Below are positions 54,190 through 64,000 of a stretch of 64,000 nucleotides of DNA, one piece after another. A program made the position numbers and the translations under genes. This DNA comes from [Phialemoniopsis] sp. UDSM-2020. Lineage: Eukaryota > Ascomycota > Sordariomycetes > Thyridiales > Thyridiaceae. How positions within the stretch are numbered: position 1 is the first letter of the stretch; each line of letters starts with the position of its first letter. Where the stretch lies: positions 3,534,001 to 3,598,000 of the forward strand of contig JAEILZ010000005.1 of assembly GCA_018873225.1 (NCBI GenBank). Direction: 5' to 3'. Below the pieces are notes generated by a model. It was not told the origin of the DNA, made no database searches, and saw nothing but the letters and a program-made list of their open reading frames with translations.

Positions 54190-57100
54190 ATGGCAGCCAT
54201 GTGGGACCACCTAAGGACGGGCAACTATGGGGGCGGTGGAGGCCCCGCAGCAACACAGCGTGCACCGCCTGGAGGAAGAAGGGGAGCAGCACCAGTTGGA
54301 GGCCCCTACCAGGACCACCATTACCACCATTCCCACTACGACTACGACGGTGGAGGAGGAGGATATATCCATGAGCAACAGCGACCAAGAAAGAACCACC
54401 ATCCCATCTCTGCTGCTCCTCGTCCCAAACGTCGCGGTGGAGGTTACACTTACGAGATCAGAGGAGGTCCAGCGCCCGCCAGGCCGCCCCGCGAGTTCAT
54501 GGAGCAGCAGTACCACCGATAGTAAGTCCTCTTTCTCTTGTCTCCTCGCTTGCGGTGCTGGAATGTGTGACGAGGGTCCTCTGGATCTCTGGGTCTGGCT
54601 TTACACATGCTGGTGGTGGAGCGAGATGAGGACGGACCGAGCCAGGCTGGTTCATGCGCATTTCCAGTCTCTCTCTGTGCCATTCCCCTCCCACCAGTCA
54701 CACTGCCAAACCCCTAATTCGAGACCTGTCGTTCATTCAATTCATTCTTTCCTTGTCGTGGTCGCATAGAGCCTGTTTCGCGTGCGATCTTGCGCACGGC
54801 TGTTTGGCGACATTCCACCACACTCTTTTCTGTTTCTTTGCCCTCCTTTCACAGCGCGCGTTGCAGTGCTGAGCACTGTTGCCAGTCGCGCGTCTCGTCT
54901 CTCTTTACTTCACCCGAGCTAACGCAAAAGTCGCGATAGTGGCCCGGGGCCAGGCTCTCACGGCGGCCCGCCACCACCACGGCACTCGAACCAATACCCT
55001 CCGCAGCGCGGCTCTTCCTTTCGACCTACCTCTTCCATTTACTCCCAGCCGAGTCCTTTGAACACGAATTTTGACCAGGCGCGTCACCAACAATCTCACC
55101 ACTACCCGCAACCTCAGCACCAATACCGCCAGCAGCAGCAGCCGAGGTACAACCACGCGCCGCACTCTACAGACGAAGTCTCTCCGCCTAGTTCGCCTGA
55201 GCTTCTGGCACCTGGGTGAGTACAGCCCTCCTTCGTGACTGGTTAGGGTTGTATGTGAATAAGGTGCTCCACGGTGAATACGTTTTGTTCTCTTTGACGT
55301 CACTGTGGGCTACCGCAGCTTTGTTGTCGCCCAGGTCATGTCAACCTCGACCTAGACTCGCGCCCTTTGCCAAAGAACCTCAAGAACAAACACTTGCAAC
55401 CAACTCGTGACCAAGCACTTAGAACATCAAGACTGACCTTGTGTACCTTGACAGACCGCACCAATCACAAGGCGACGTATCTCCCATCGACGACTCCCCC
55501 GAGCTGGCGGCCCAGCAGCTGGCCCAGATGAACATCAACCAGCAGGGCACCCCTCCTCAGGGAGGCAAGTCCAACATCCCCATGATGCGCCGCGAGCGAC
55601 GCCAGACCCAGAACGCCGCCGCCAACACGTTGCGCGAGACCAAGTCGCGCGAGCGCATGCGCCACGGCCAACAACACACGGCCCCTCCACCCGACGATTC
55701 GCGACTGGGCTCCATGTCCTCGCAGCGGGGGTACAAGGGCGGTCCGGTGCTATGGGACCCCAACACGGGCGAGCTGACGAGCAGCAACAAGGGCAGGCCG
55801 AGCCAGGTCAAGCCGGTAGAGTACGCCAAGGGACTCGCCACGGGCGCCGACGGGCGGCCGACCCAGAGGACGGACCAGACGCGCGCTCAGGCCGCCGCCG
55901 TGAGCTTCGGAGACCGCATGAAGAAGATGGCGCGCAACATGGCAGACGTGGGCAGGAATCGCGAGGGCTCGCCCGCGGCCGAGAGCTCTACCGACCCCGC
56001 GGCAGGCGCCTTCGTCTCGGACAAGCCGGCGTGGAACGGAGCGAGCGGCCGCACGACACTGGTCGCTCCCGTCCGGGATAACCAGGACGTCGCGCCGCTC
56101 AAGATCCCGCGCAAGAGCAGCAAGCGCACGCCCGTGTCGAGCCCCGTGCGGGCGCCGCTCGACAGCCAGCCCGGCGGGCTGAACATAGTGCTGGGCTCAC
56201 CCCCTGTCAGCCCACCTGCAGGGGGTGAAACGCCAGGACGAGAGACCATTCGCCGCATCGTTCCTTCCAGCGAGGTGGCCGCCCAACAGCAGCAACCCTC
56301 CACGCCTCAGGCAGCTTCCTACCCAAGCCCGCCCGTCTCCGCCGGCCTCAGCAACAATCACCGCGACTCCCTCCCCTCCCAACAAGCAGCAGCATCATCG
56401 TCGCCGACGACCCAGCAGCCGATCAAGAGAAAGCCCGCGCCGGGCCACCAGCAGCAGGACTCGGTCAGCAGCGTCTACAGCCAGAGCGACCCCTACAACT
56501 ACAAGCATTACGCCACCTCATCGGCAGCGGCGACGCCGCCCAACCCGCCCCAACACAAGCAACAGCAGCTGCAGGACCCCTGGCAGCAGCCGCCGTCGCG
56601 CTTCTCCGTCACGACGTACGACTCGACGCCGCGCGAGTCCCTAGACGAGTTCGCACCGAGCGATGCCCCGCCCATGCCGCCTATGCCCGTCGATATACAC
56701 AGCAGCCCTGTCCCCGGCAGCAACAAGCTGCAGGAGTCCATGATGGACCGCCGCCGACCGGCCAAGCTCGGCCATGCGGACTCAGCTAGCATCCGCGGCG
56801 AGCCCATCGTCATCTCCCTGAAAGACCAGTGGCACTCGACGGCCAACCCGCAAGACCGCAAACCGGTAAACCGGGGCGTCGCGCGCGCCGCTACCGACGC
56901 CTCGTCTTCCCCGCGCCCGCAGTCGGGCATCAGCGTCGCGGGCTCGGTGCACAAGATGCTCCCGCCCGCCCCGCCAGAGCAGACGGCTAAGGACCGCGTG
57001 ACGCAGCTCAACGCGCATCTCGCGAGCCTGGCGCAGCGGCGCGTGAACATCGGCAAGTCGATCAAGCAGATGACGGAGCTCATGCCGCAGGACAACATTC

Positions 57101-57291
57101 TCGACTCGGCCGAGGTGATCCACAAGCGCGAGCTCGAGAAGCGGAAGGTCGAGGGCCTGAGGCAGGAGCTCAGCGAGGTGCAGCGCGAGGAGTACGAGCT
57201 CGGGCTCAAGCTGCACCGGGCGTATAAGCGGATGGACCAGGATGCGGATTTCGAGCCGACTGGGCTTTGGGTTCGGAGGGTTACCGGATGA
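54190..57291 (+). CDS. Large disordered fungal protein with C-terminal coiled coil
   Basis: An 814-aa protein from three exons: 54190-54521, 54940-55215 and 55455-57291. Introns are 418 and 239 nt, long for this window, with GTAAGT/GTGAGT donors; joins give YHRYGPGPG and LLAPGPHQSQGDVS. Residues 1-200 are Gly/His/Pro/Gln-rich. The middle is Ser/Pro-rich with many SP/TP sites. A conserved-looking basic stretch MRRERRQTQNAAANTLRETK (about residues 240-260) and GGPVLWDPNTGELT follow. Residues 700-800 form a coiled coil (DRVTQLNAHLASLAQRRVNI and a Glu/Lys-rich helix). I recognise no named family; it resembles unnamed conserved Pezizomycotina proteins, perhaps scaffold-like. No signal or membrane segment. 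Confidence 0.75.
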
Positions 57292-57746
57292 TTGTGGAGG
57301 ACGGGATTCGTCTGGACGGAGCTGTTTTGTCTGGTTCCATGAGAACTGGGTGCTTTGTCCGGCTCACTCGATGTGGCCTGGACTGCGATGTCGCCCTTTA
57401 TTCTTACAATCTGGCCTGCGTCATGGCCTGCATTACCTTACACTTCTTTATTGACATGGGCCGAGGGTTTTTTGTATGATGACAATGGTGGAGAGATGGA
57501 GGCAGGGACGGGATGGTTGGGGCTGGAGACATGATTTTTCCTGTTGATACCAGACTTTGAGCCTTTATGCGGCCTTTGACATAGCCTGTCTATTTCTTCC
57601 CTTTTCCTCTTCACTGCCGTACTTTTACTACTTCTTTTAGACGAGTCTAAAACTGACATATTCTCACGACTTGATTCATCGTGTTCGTCGAGTGCGTGAA
57701 CCATCTGAGGTATCTCACTATTGCCGCAAGTAGACCTAAATCTCTT
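57292..57746. other. Convergent 3' flanks
   Basis: 455 bp between convergent genes. Nothing is seen. Confidence 0.4.
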
Positions 57747-58847
57747 TTATTGGACTTTCCCTCTCGAATCGACCGGCCAGATCTCCTCAATCACACCCTT
57801 TCGATACGCGTAATACACATCGTGCAGATTAATCGTCGGGTCAATATGGCTAGGGATCATCTCGACCCGGTCCCCGATCGCAAGATCGGGAGTCCCCTCC
57901 TCCCACGTAAGCGACCCGTGCTCGTCGCCCAGCTGGTCGTACGCGTACCGCGCGTCCTTGCACTCGGCGAGCCCGCTGTCCGTCGTCAACGATTTCAGCC
58001 CCGTGTCGATGGTCACGCGCCGCTCCCCCTGCCTGCTGATCACCGTGGCGAGCAGCGACAGGCTGTGCGCGTAGAACCCGCCGATCGCCCGGCGGTAGTC
58101 GACGTCCATGAAGATGAACGAGCCCGGTTGGAGTTCGGTCACGCCCGGCACCGTCGCGCAGAACTCGGCCGTGCCCGTCCCGCCCGTCGTCACGACCTCG
58201 ATGCCGAAGCCCGCGTCCTTAAGCGTCTGCGCCGTCGAGGTCAGGGTCGCCATGGACGCGAGGCACTGCGCCTTGCGGTCGGAGGCGGAGTGCAGGTGCT
58301 GCAGGTGGCCCTCGTAGCCTTGTACGCCGATCAGGCGCAGGTGCTTGAGGCCGGCGATGTGCTGCGCTAGAGGTAAGGCGCCCGCGGGCTGGACGCCCGT
58401 GCGGTGCAGGCCGACGTCGAGGTCGATAAGTACGGCGATGGGGTCCTCGATGCCCGACTTCGAGAGGGCGTCGTTGATGGCCGAGGCGCCTACCTCGCTG
58501 TCGACGACTATCCTCAGCCCGCGGTGCTTGCGGAACAGCTCTACCAGCCTGGCGACTTTCGCCGGGCCGACGATCTCGCAGGTGATGAGCAGGTCGTCGA
58601 ACCCGGCGGCCGTGATGGCCTCGGCCTCGCTCAGCTTGGCGACGCACCCGCCCTTGGCGCCGGCGGCGACGAGCTTCTTGGCCACGATGGCGCTCTTGGA
58701 GGTCTTGAGGTGCGGGCGGATGTTGCGCCCCGTGGGCAGGAGGCGGTCCATGAGCTTCTTGATGTTGGCCTCCATGATGTCGAGGTTGACGACCATGGAG
58801 GGGGTGTCGAGGGTGTCGAGGCGGTCGCCCGCCTTGGGGGAGTACAT
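57747..58847 (-). CDS. D-threonine aldolase / D-serine dehydratase-like PLP enzyme
   Basis: A single-exon 366-aa fold-type III PLP enzyme. LDTPSMVVNLDIMEANI opens the alanine-racemase-like TIM barrel. R44-P-H-L-K48-T carries the PLP lysine (K48). VTTGGTGTAEF binds the PLP phosphate. Near the C-terminus, PSHIDPTINLHD gives H334-x-D336, the metal-binding pair typical of D-threonine aldolase; D-serine dehydratase has His and Cys there. So I favour cleavage of D-threonine or other D-beta-hydroxy amino acids to glycine plus aldehyde. The start at 58847 was chosen as it matches the family N-terminus; a 30-residue longer frame starts at 58937. A same-strand ACS transporter lies 420 bp upstream, possibly for import of the substrate. 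Confidence 0.85.
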   Translation of the reverse strand: MYSPKAGDRLDTLDTPSMVVNLDIMEANIKKLMDRLLPTGRNIRPHLKTSKSAIVAKKLVAAGAKGGCVAKLSEAEAITAAGFDDLLITCEIVGPAKVARLVELFRKHRGLRIVVDSEVGASAINDALSKSGIEDPIAVLIDLDVGLHRTGVQPAGALPLAQHIAGLKHLRLIGVQGYEGHLQHLHSASDRKAQCLASMATLTSTAQTLKDAGFGIEVVTTGGTGTAEFCATVPGVTELQPGSFIFMDVDYRRAIGGFYAHSLSLLATVISRQGERRVTIDTGLKSLTTDSGLAECKDARYAYDQLGDEHGSLTWEEGTPDLAIGDRVEMIPSHIDPTINLHDVYYAYRKGVIEEIWPVDSRGKVQ

Positions 58848-59269
58848 GCTGGGCAACTTAGAGGGGGATGGTGGATGGTCTATTGTGGGAAGGTGAGCAA
58901 GTGACGAGATAAGGCAAGGCAGGCAGGCATGTATCAATCCATCAACGTGTTATATCATTGATGTCTTTTCTACAAGTGGTAGTGAATATAAAAAAGAATA
59001 CCAAGCATCGGTGCCGTATTCGGACATCCGAAGCTTCGATTCCCACCAAGGGTTCTAGACTATCTACACTAGTACCCCCAAAGTAACGTAACGTAGTGCT
59101 AGACTAAGACTACTCCCAGTCCGGTACGCACCACACAGTGCGGGGGAGACTGGGTTTGGACGACTTAGGCTATCTCCCCTTCCTGCACACCGACAACCAG
59201 TCACTCCATCCCTGTCCCATTTTTTCGCCTTCCCCCTAATCATCGCCTCCCCCACGGGGGGTGTTCCTC
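58848..59269. other. Spacer between enzyme and transporter genes
   Basis: 420 bp, serving as promoter of the aldolase-like gene and 3' flank of the transporter gene. No motif is identified. Confidence 0.4.
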
Positions 59270-60986
59270 TTAGAGGAACCAGCGGAACTCGGGCACAGAC
59301 GGTCCATCGCGCAGGCGCTGCGTGGGAATGTCTCGTGCGGTAGTCTTCGTCCCCGCCCGCTTGTTCCTGCGCATGTTGTCAAATACCATGTACCCGCCCA
59401 GCAGGCCCGCGACAAGACACCCGCAAGCGCCGAAGCACGCCGTCGTGATGAGTGCCGTGGGGTACTTGGGCTTCTCGTCGGGTCGAAAGATGTTGCTCGA
59501 GACCAGGCCCATGAGGTTGGCGAGCGGGACGCCGACGGACGTAAGAACGACGCGGCGGCCCTCGTGCGCAATGTTGTTGTTGTACCAGGTCGACAGCAGG
59601 ACCGAGGGCGCCGAGGTGCCCCAGACCATCATGAAGCAGGCGTAGTAGGCGAGCTGCAGCTGGGCCTGGACGTCTGGGATCGCGGCGTAGATGATGAAGC
59701 CGATGAAGCTCAGGGTGAAGCCGAGCATGATGAAGGGGAAGCGGATGCGCAGCAGGTCGGAGCTGAAGGCGAGAATGAGCAGCATGACGGCGCCGCCGAC
59801 GTTGGGGGCGACTGGGAGCGGTGACACTGCGTTAGCTAGCTGATTCCACCAAGATTGCTTTTTGTGCTATAACTCACCGGTGTAGAGATTCGTCTTGATA
59901 AGTCCGAGGTCCAGGCGCTGGATGATCTGGGGCATGAAGAGCGCGACCGACTGGATGGGTACGCCGAGACAAATCTCGATCAGGAGGAAGCAGTACGTCG
60001 TCGGGTGCTTGAAGATCTTGAGCGAGTCTCTGAGGTTGAACTCCTCCTGCACGACGGACGAGGAGTCGACCTGCATGCGGTGGAAGGCCAGCGACTTTTC
60101 CTCCTCGCCGAGAAACTTGGCCTCGGCGGCGCTGCGAGGGAGGTACCAGAAGGCGAAGAACGAGAACAGCACCGAGCAGGCGCCCTCGATCAGGAAAAGG
60201 TACCGCCAGACCCACATCCTCGACTTGATCTGGAAGACGCCGAAAGACAGAAGACCGCTCTACTTCGATTAGAATAGGCCAATAGCATACAGGAGAAATG
60301 ATGACAAACGTACAAAGGCGTTGGCAATGTTGGAAGCGGCGTAAAAGAGGGCGAGCCGGCGCGCCAACTCGCCACGGCGGTAGAAGGTCGTCAGGTAGTA
60401 AATGACCAGTGGGAAGAAGCCCGACTCGGCCATGCCGAGGAAGAACCGCAGGGCAAAGAGCCCGCCAAAGTTGGACACGGCGGCGGACAGCAGGGTCATG
60501 GCGCCAAAGGTGAACATGAGGATCGGGAGCACGCGCGCCGGACCGAACTTTTTGCCGAGGATGGCGACGGGCGGAGCGAACACGACGTACGGGACGAAGA
60601 AGATGGAGACCAGGAGGTTGTACTGGCCCTTCTCGAAGCCGAGATCTGGATATAGAGCGGTTAGTATGCGTCTCGAGGCTATCGCTGGGTCGAAGGAGTT
60701 GCAATATTGGCTTACTCGGGCCCATGTCGGCTGTCTGCGCATTGCCCAGATTGCCCTTGTCGAGCGCGTTGAAGAGGTCTGCACAATACAATTAGCGATA
60801 GTCAGATAGATTGGATGTCAACGTGGTCCTACACATAACGGCCAAGACCGGCATCAGACGAATGTCAAACTTGCGGCAAAGTTGGCGCTCGGCGATGTGG
60901 TCGACGACACGCGCCGTCTCGCCGTCGCCAGACTCGGGCAGCCTGCCATCGACAATATCGTTGATCCTATCGTCCTTGGTATCCAT
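59270..60986 (-). CDS. MFS transporter, ACS family (TNA1/Dal5-like)
   Basis: A 490-aa, 12-helix transporter in five exons: 60833-60986, 60716-60778, 60314-60645, 59878-60259 and 59270-59811. The joins restore LAVMYLFNALDKGNLGNAQ (the ACS signature in TM1), DMGPNLGFEKGQYN, NANAFSGLLSF-type loop sequence (IANAFSGLLSFG) and NLYTVAPNVGGAV. The last intron uses the second AG; the nearer one would insert five residues. It resembles nicotinate, allantoate and carboxylate importers. The exon structure is unrelated to the other ACS gene at 2381. The same-strand downstream D-threonine-aldolase-like gene and the divergent esterase make a plausible uptake-and-catabolism set, but the substrate is unproven. 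Confidence 0.87.
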
Positions 60987-61687
60987 TGCGATCAATTGAC
61001 TTCTGTCTTTCAACTTGGGTCGAACTTGGGATTGTCTGCGTCGAGGTGGTTGAGAGTCAATGAGAGGGGGTGATCAGCGGAGGTGCTCTGGATTTTGTAC
61101 GAGTTCCCAAGTCCCCCATTCTCCGCATTGTGACACCTTCCCCGACCGCAAAGACCGTTGACATGGCACTGGTTGTCTAGCGCAGCCAAGGGTGTGTGGG
61201 TGAGATAACGGTGGCCAGGGTCGTGCGAAGACTTGTGGGAAACACGGTCCAAAGGAATTCCTGTCTTGGGGCAATACATTCAGGTACCTCTTGGATCCCT
61301 GCAGTCTTTTCCCCAGGATTTGGACGCGGCGGTCTGATAAGCCCGAATTACGGTCTGTCACAATGGCACACCGCGCGGAGGTGACCACCCTATGTAACCT
61401 AGACTGTCGATCGGACCCAGTGTGTAAACCAAGTCCGACAGGTGTGCGAGATGGGTGCTGCCGGATTACCCCTTTGGGCAACCCGTGCGAACAGCCGCAA
61501 CTGTGATTCATTCAACCTCCAATCCAACGGGAAAGACTCACACGACTTCTATTCAAAGCTCAAAGCGAGTATCGGCCCTATTTCAAGTTGTGTGTAGTCT
61601 CGTTGGCTAGTCTTATCAACCTGTCGGCTTCCTGACCCCAGTTCAGTCCAAGAATTGTTCCAGAAAGATACACACCCGCCGCCCAAC
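60987..61687. promoter_or_regulatory. Bidirectional promoter region
   Basis: 700 bp between the divergent ACS transporter and esterase genes. CCGG-type and GGG/CCC words are frequent, but I cannot assign a binding site. Confidence 0.35.
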
Positions 61688-62806
61688 ATGAGTGCCCAGC
61701 CGCCGTATCCCCTCCACGAATCGGTGGTCGACCGCATCGACCCCGAGTATGCTGCATTCTACAACAAGCACATATTTGACAAGCAGCAGGTACATCTTCA
61801 ACCAGTAGAGGCCTCACGGACCAGCGGCGTTCTCATCCCCGGCAGTGGTCCATTGCAGCCTGTTGCGAGCACGGTCGACTACACCGTCAAGCGCAAGAAA
61901 AGCGAAGGTCCTGATCTAGCTGTGCGGTGCTTCACTCCAGAGGGCGAGAAGCCTGCTGCGGGATGGCCTGTGTGCATCTACTATCATGGCGGAGGTTGGG
62001 TTCTGGGGACGATAGCGACTGAGAACGTCATTGCGTCTCACCTGTGTGCTCGGGGCAAATGCGTGGTTGTGGCCGTTGATTACCGGTTAGCACCAGAGAA
62101 TCCGTTTCCTGCGGCGGTGCACGATGCGTGGGAGGGTGTCCTCTGGGCAATTGGCGAAGGCAAAGACATTCTCGGTCTCGACACGTCCAAGTTGGCGACA
62201 GGTGCGTTCAGTGAATGAGACGGCGTTGGACCAAACTTGGATTAAGCCAGGCTCTCTTACAAGAACCAATGGTTCCAGGTGAGTAGACTCAAAGCTAACT
62301 CGGTAATTCCAGGCGGTTCTTCTGCCGGCGCCAACCTCGCCGCCATCATGTGCCAGCGCGCCGCCGACCGTGGCTCACCCAAGTTCTCGCTCCAGCTCCT
62401 CTCGGTGCCCGTCATGGACAACACGGCCGACCCGACCAACAACGCCTCGTGGAAGGAGAACCAGCACTCGCCCGCCCTGCCGGCGCCCAAGATGCTCTGG
62501 TACCGCAACCACTACCTGCCAAACAAGGAGGACTGGTCGCACCCGGAGGCCAGCCCGCTGTTCTGGAAGGGCGACTTTGCCAAGCTGCCGCCGGCGTGCT
62601 TCGTCGTCGGCGAGCTCGACGTGCTGCGCACCGAGGGCGAGCAGTTTGACGAGAAGCTGCGGGCCGCGGGCGTCAAGACCGAGTTCAACCTCATGAAGGG
62701 CCACCCGCACCCTTTCATCGCCATGGATGCTGTTCTCGAGGCTGGGTCGAGAGCCATCACGCTATTTTGTGATGCGCTATATAAAACCATGTACGAGAAA
62801 TGGTGA
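61688..62806 (+). CDS. Alpha/beta hydrolase, HSL-family esterase
   Basis: A 335-aa enzyme in two exons, 61688-62201 and 62313-62806; the GTGCGT..CCAG intron falls exactly in the nucleophile elbow, joining LATG to GSSAGANLA. YYHGGGW is the oxyanion-hole motif. G173-S-S175-A-G holds the catalytic Ser (S175). D274 in VVGELDVLRTEG and the His in KGHPHPF (about 302-304) complete the triad. YRLAPENPFPAAVHDAW is strongly conserved in hormone-sensitive-lipase-like esterases. No signal peptide, so probably cytosolic, acting on short-chain esters or amides. It is divergent from the ACS transporter. Unlike the related gene at 47456, all catalytic residues are intact. Confidence 0.88.
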
Positions 62807-63143
62807 TGAGTACCTTTATAGGTTCAGCTTTCAAAGGTCTATCAACTTGACGGAATATATAGAACCACCTAGAGTAAATGAAATTTGCCTCGTGCGCACT
62901 TCCAGAGATACAACTAGGCGATCCCTTATATCTGTTCAATTGTAGACAGCTTTGTCCTAGACCAGCCTTGCGCGGGCTGTCGGCTGAGTCTCATCCGACC
63001 GCCCGCGCTCCAACTTCAGTACTCTGTAAGCAGAGATTCTCCGTACGTCAAGCGGGGTATGCTGCCTCGCTGCTAATTACTGTAAAACTCAGGTCTCGCA
63101 GCCAGGAACTGAGCGGTCTATCTGACAACTCCACGTCAGAGGA
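62807..63143. other. Intergenic region
   Basis: 340 bp with no feature. Confidence 0.4.
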
Positions 63144-63977
63144 ATGGCGAGAACAAAGAAAACAGACTGTCAAATCCGCAAGGAACGAGCAAGGACCACA
63201 TGGGCACGGTTGCATCTGCCCCGCGAGCAGCGCTGGATCAAGTGGCCGCCCGAGTACCCCGACAGGGATCTTGGCCCCCTCGCAGACGTGCCCGGGTGCG
63301 TCACGGTACGTCTTGGGCGGATGGTCGAACATCCCGAGCATGCCGCCCTGATTGTGCGTGAGTATCTTCGACTTAGCTTAAGTAATAGTGTCCCTCTGAC
63401 GAAGGTAGAATGGGAGTCCTCAGATGCCCTGAGCACCTTCCTGGCCTCCCCTCAATGCGCCGCTGTCCTCTACAGTCTAGGCTTCGTAGAAGTCTCACCG
63501 TTGCATTTCACCAGTCTGCAATGGGATTGTGGGTTTTCTATGGGCGATCCGCGTTGGCACCGCAACGGTGACGATTTCTATGGGCGCATGACCCTCACTA
63601 TTCTCAGTTTACAAGGGTCGCGCAAGGAAGGGTGGCAAGTCCTACGACCCATCCTTGCAAACTTTGTCCCAAAGGGATGCAGGGACCTGCTCGGGCCGCC
63701 GGGGTGGGCATCGCAGGCGTTTACGTGGGTTGATGACAACGACGGGGAGTCTACGGGTGGTGCTGTATGTTATCACTTCTTTCGCTGGAACGGAGAGCGT
63801 TTTAGTACAGAGCGCGAGGAGAGGGCTGTCAAGGAGCCCGGCGCGCGAGAATCGTGGGAAACGATGATCGCAAAGGCAACGCCTCCTGTGAACAAATGGA
63901 AACAGGAAAGGTGGAATATCGAGGTGGCGCCTTGTCATGTGCCTCCTCCTCCAGACACTGAGGAGGATGAATGGTGA
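63144..63977 (+). CDS. Hypothetical protein, 277 aa
   Basis: An uninterrupted frame from MARTKKTDCQIRKERARTTW to DTEEDEW. The first 40 residues are basic. The middle (residues 60-190) looks like an alpha/beta fold, with LIVREYLRLSLS, LSTFLASPQCAAVLYSLGF and MTLTILSLQGSRKEGW. The end is acidic. No signal peptide, membrane helix or recognised domain. The segment spacing faintly recalls two stress-response or ABM-type alpha/beta-barrel halves, but I would not assign it. An intron starting at GTACGT (63305) cannot be excluded. Confidence 0.6.
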   Translation: MARTKKTDCQIRKERARTTWARLHLPREQRWIKWPPEYPDRDLGPLADVPGCVTVRLGRMVEHPEHAALIVREYLRLSLSNSVPLTKVEWESSDALSTFLASPQCAAVLYSLGFVEVSPLHFTSLQWDCGFSMGDPRWHRNGDDFYGRMTLTILSLQGSRKEGWQVLRPILANFVPKGCRDLLGPPGWASQAFTWVDDNDGESTGGAVCYHFFRWNGERFSTEREERAVKEPGARESWETMIAKATPPVNKWKQERWNIEVAPCHVPPPPDTEEDEW

Positions 63978-64000
63978 GAGTAGGTCTAGCACTACGCTGA

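Noticed and set aside
1..64000. CRISPR arrays, rRNA genes, bacterial operons
   Set aside because: The window is fungal nuclear DNA with spliceosomal introns; no regularly spaced repeats or rRNA signatures seen.

Overview
This is a nuclear window from a filamentous ascomycete (Pezizomycotina). The evidence is the short spliceosomal introns (about 45-110 nt, GTRNGT donors, CTRAY-like branch sites), the fungal gene families (Clr5, Git3-like GPCR, fungal annexin, DHA1/DHA2/ACS transporters) and the roughly one gene per 2.5 kb density. The genus cannot be fixed from the sequence alone; a sordariomycete is my guess. Exon borders below were worked out by hand from splice consensus, reading phase and family continuity.

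Layout. 1-5812: the 5' end of a Q-rich gene, a small hypothetical gene, then an ACS-family transporter divergent from an FAD oxidoreductase. 5813-8586: sparse, but it holds a tRNA-Arg(CCG) gene with two introns (one canonical, one with mRNA-type splice signals inside the tRNA body) and a decayed partial tRNA copy. 8587-14453: a Clr5-domain gene, a 3.4 kb gene desert and a seven-helix receptor. 14878-19566: an Ecp2/Hce2-like secreted protein, an extended SDR and a 14-helix DHA2 transporter. 19567-25498: mostly non-coding, plus an RRM-like protein and a ketoreductase. 25689-33365: a DAO-type oxidase, an UNC93-like membrane protein, a broken cupin and a DHA1 transporter with a GC-AG intron. 34118-39036: a Ser/Thr-rich secreted protein followed by a tandem family of four tiny signal-peptide plus single-helix proteins and one dead copy. 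39791-46029: a double C2HC zinc-finger protein and an annexin. 47456-52280: an alpha/beta hydrolase broken by an in-frame stop, a Cys-rich CVNH-like secreted protein and a GliT-like thioredoxin-reductase relative. 54190-64000: a long disordered protein, a D-threonine-aldolase-like enzyme next to an ACS transporter and an esterase, and a hypothetical gene.

The transporter/oxidoreductase pairs suggest small catabolic or efflux modules rather than one biosynthetic cluster; no PKS, NRPS or terpene synthase is present. The two most unusual items are the tRNA-Arg gene with an extra 57-nt insertion carrying spliceosomal-intron signals, and the tandem family of tiny membrane proteins sharing a G-[GE]-W-[RM]-[IV]-A-C motif.
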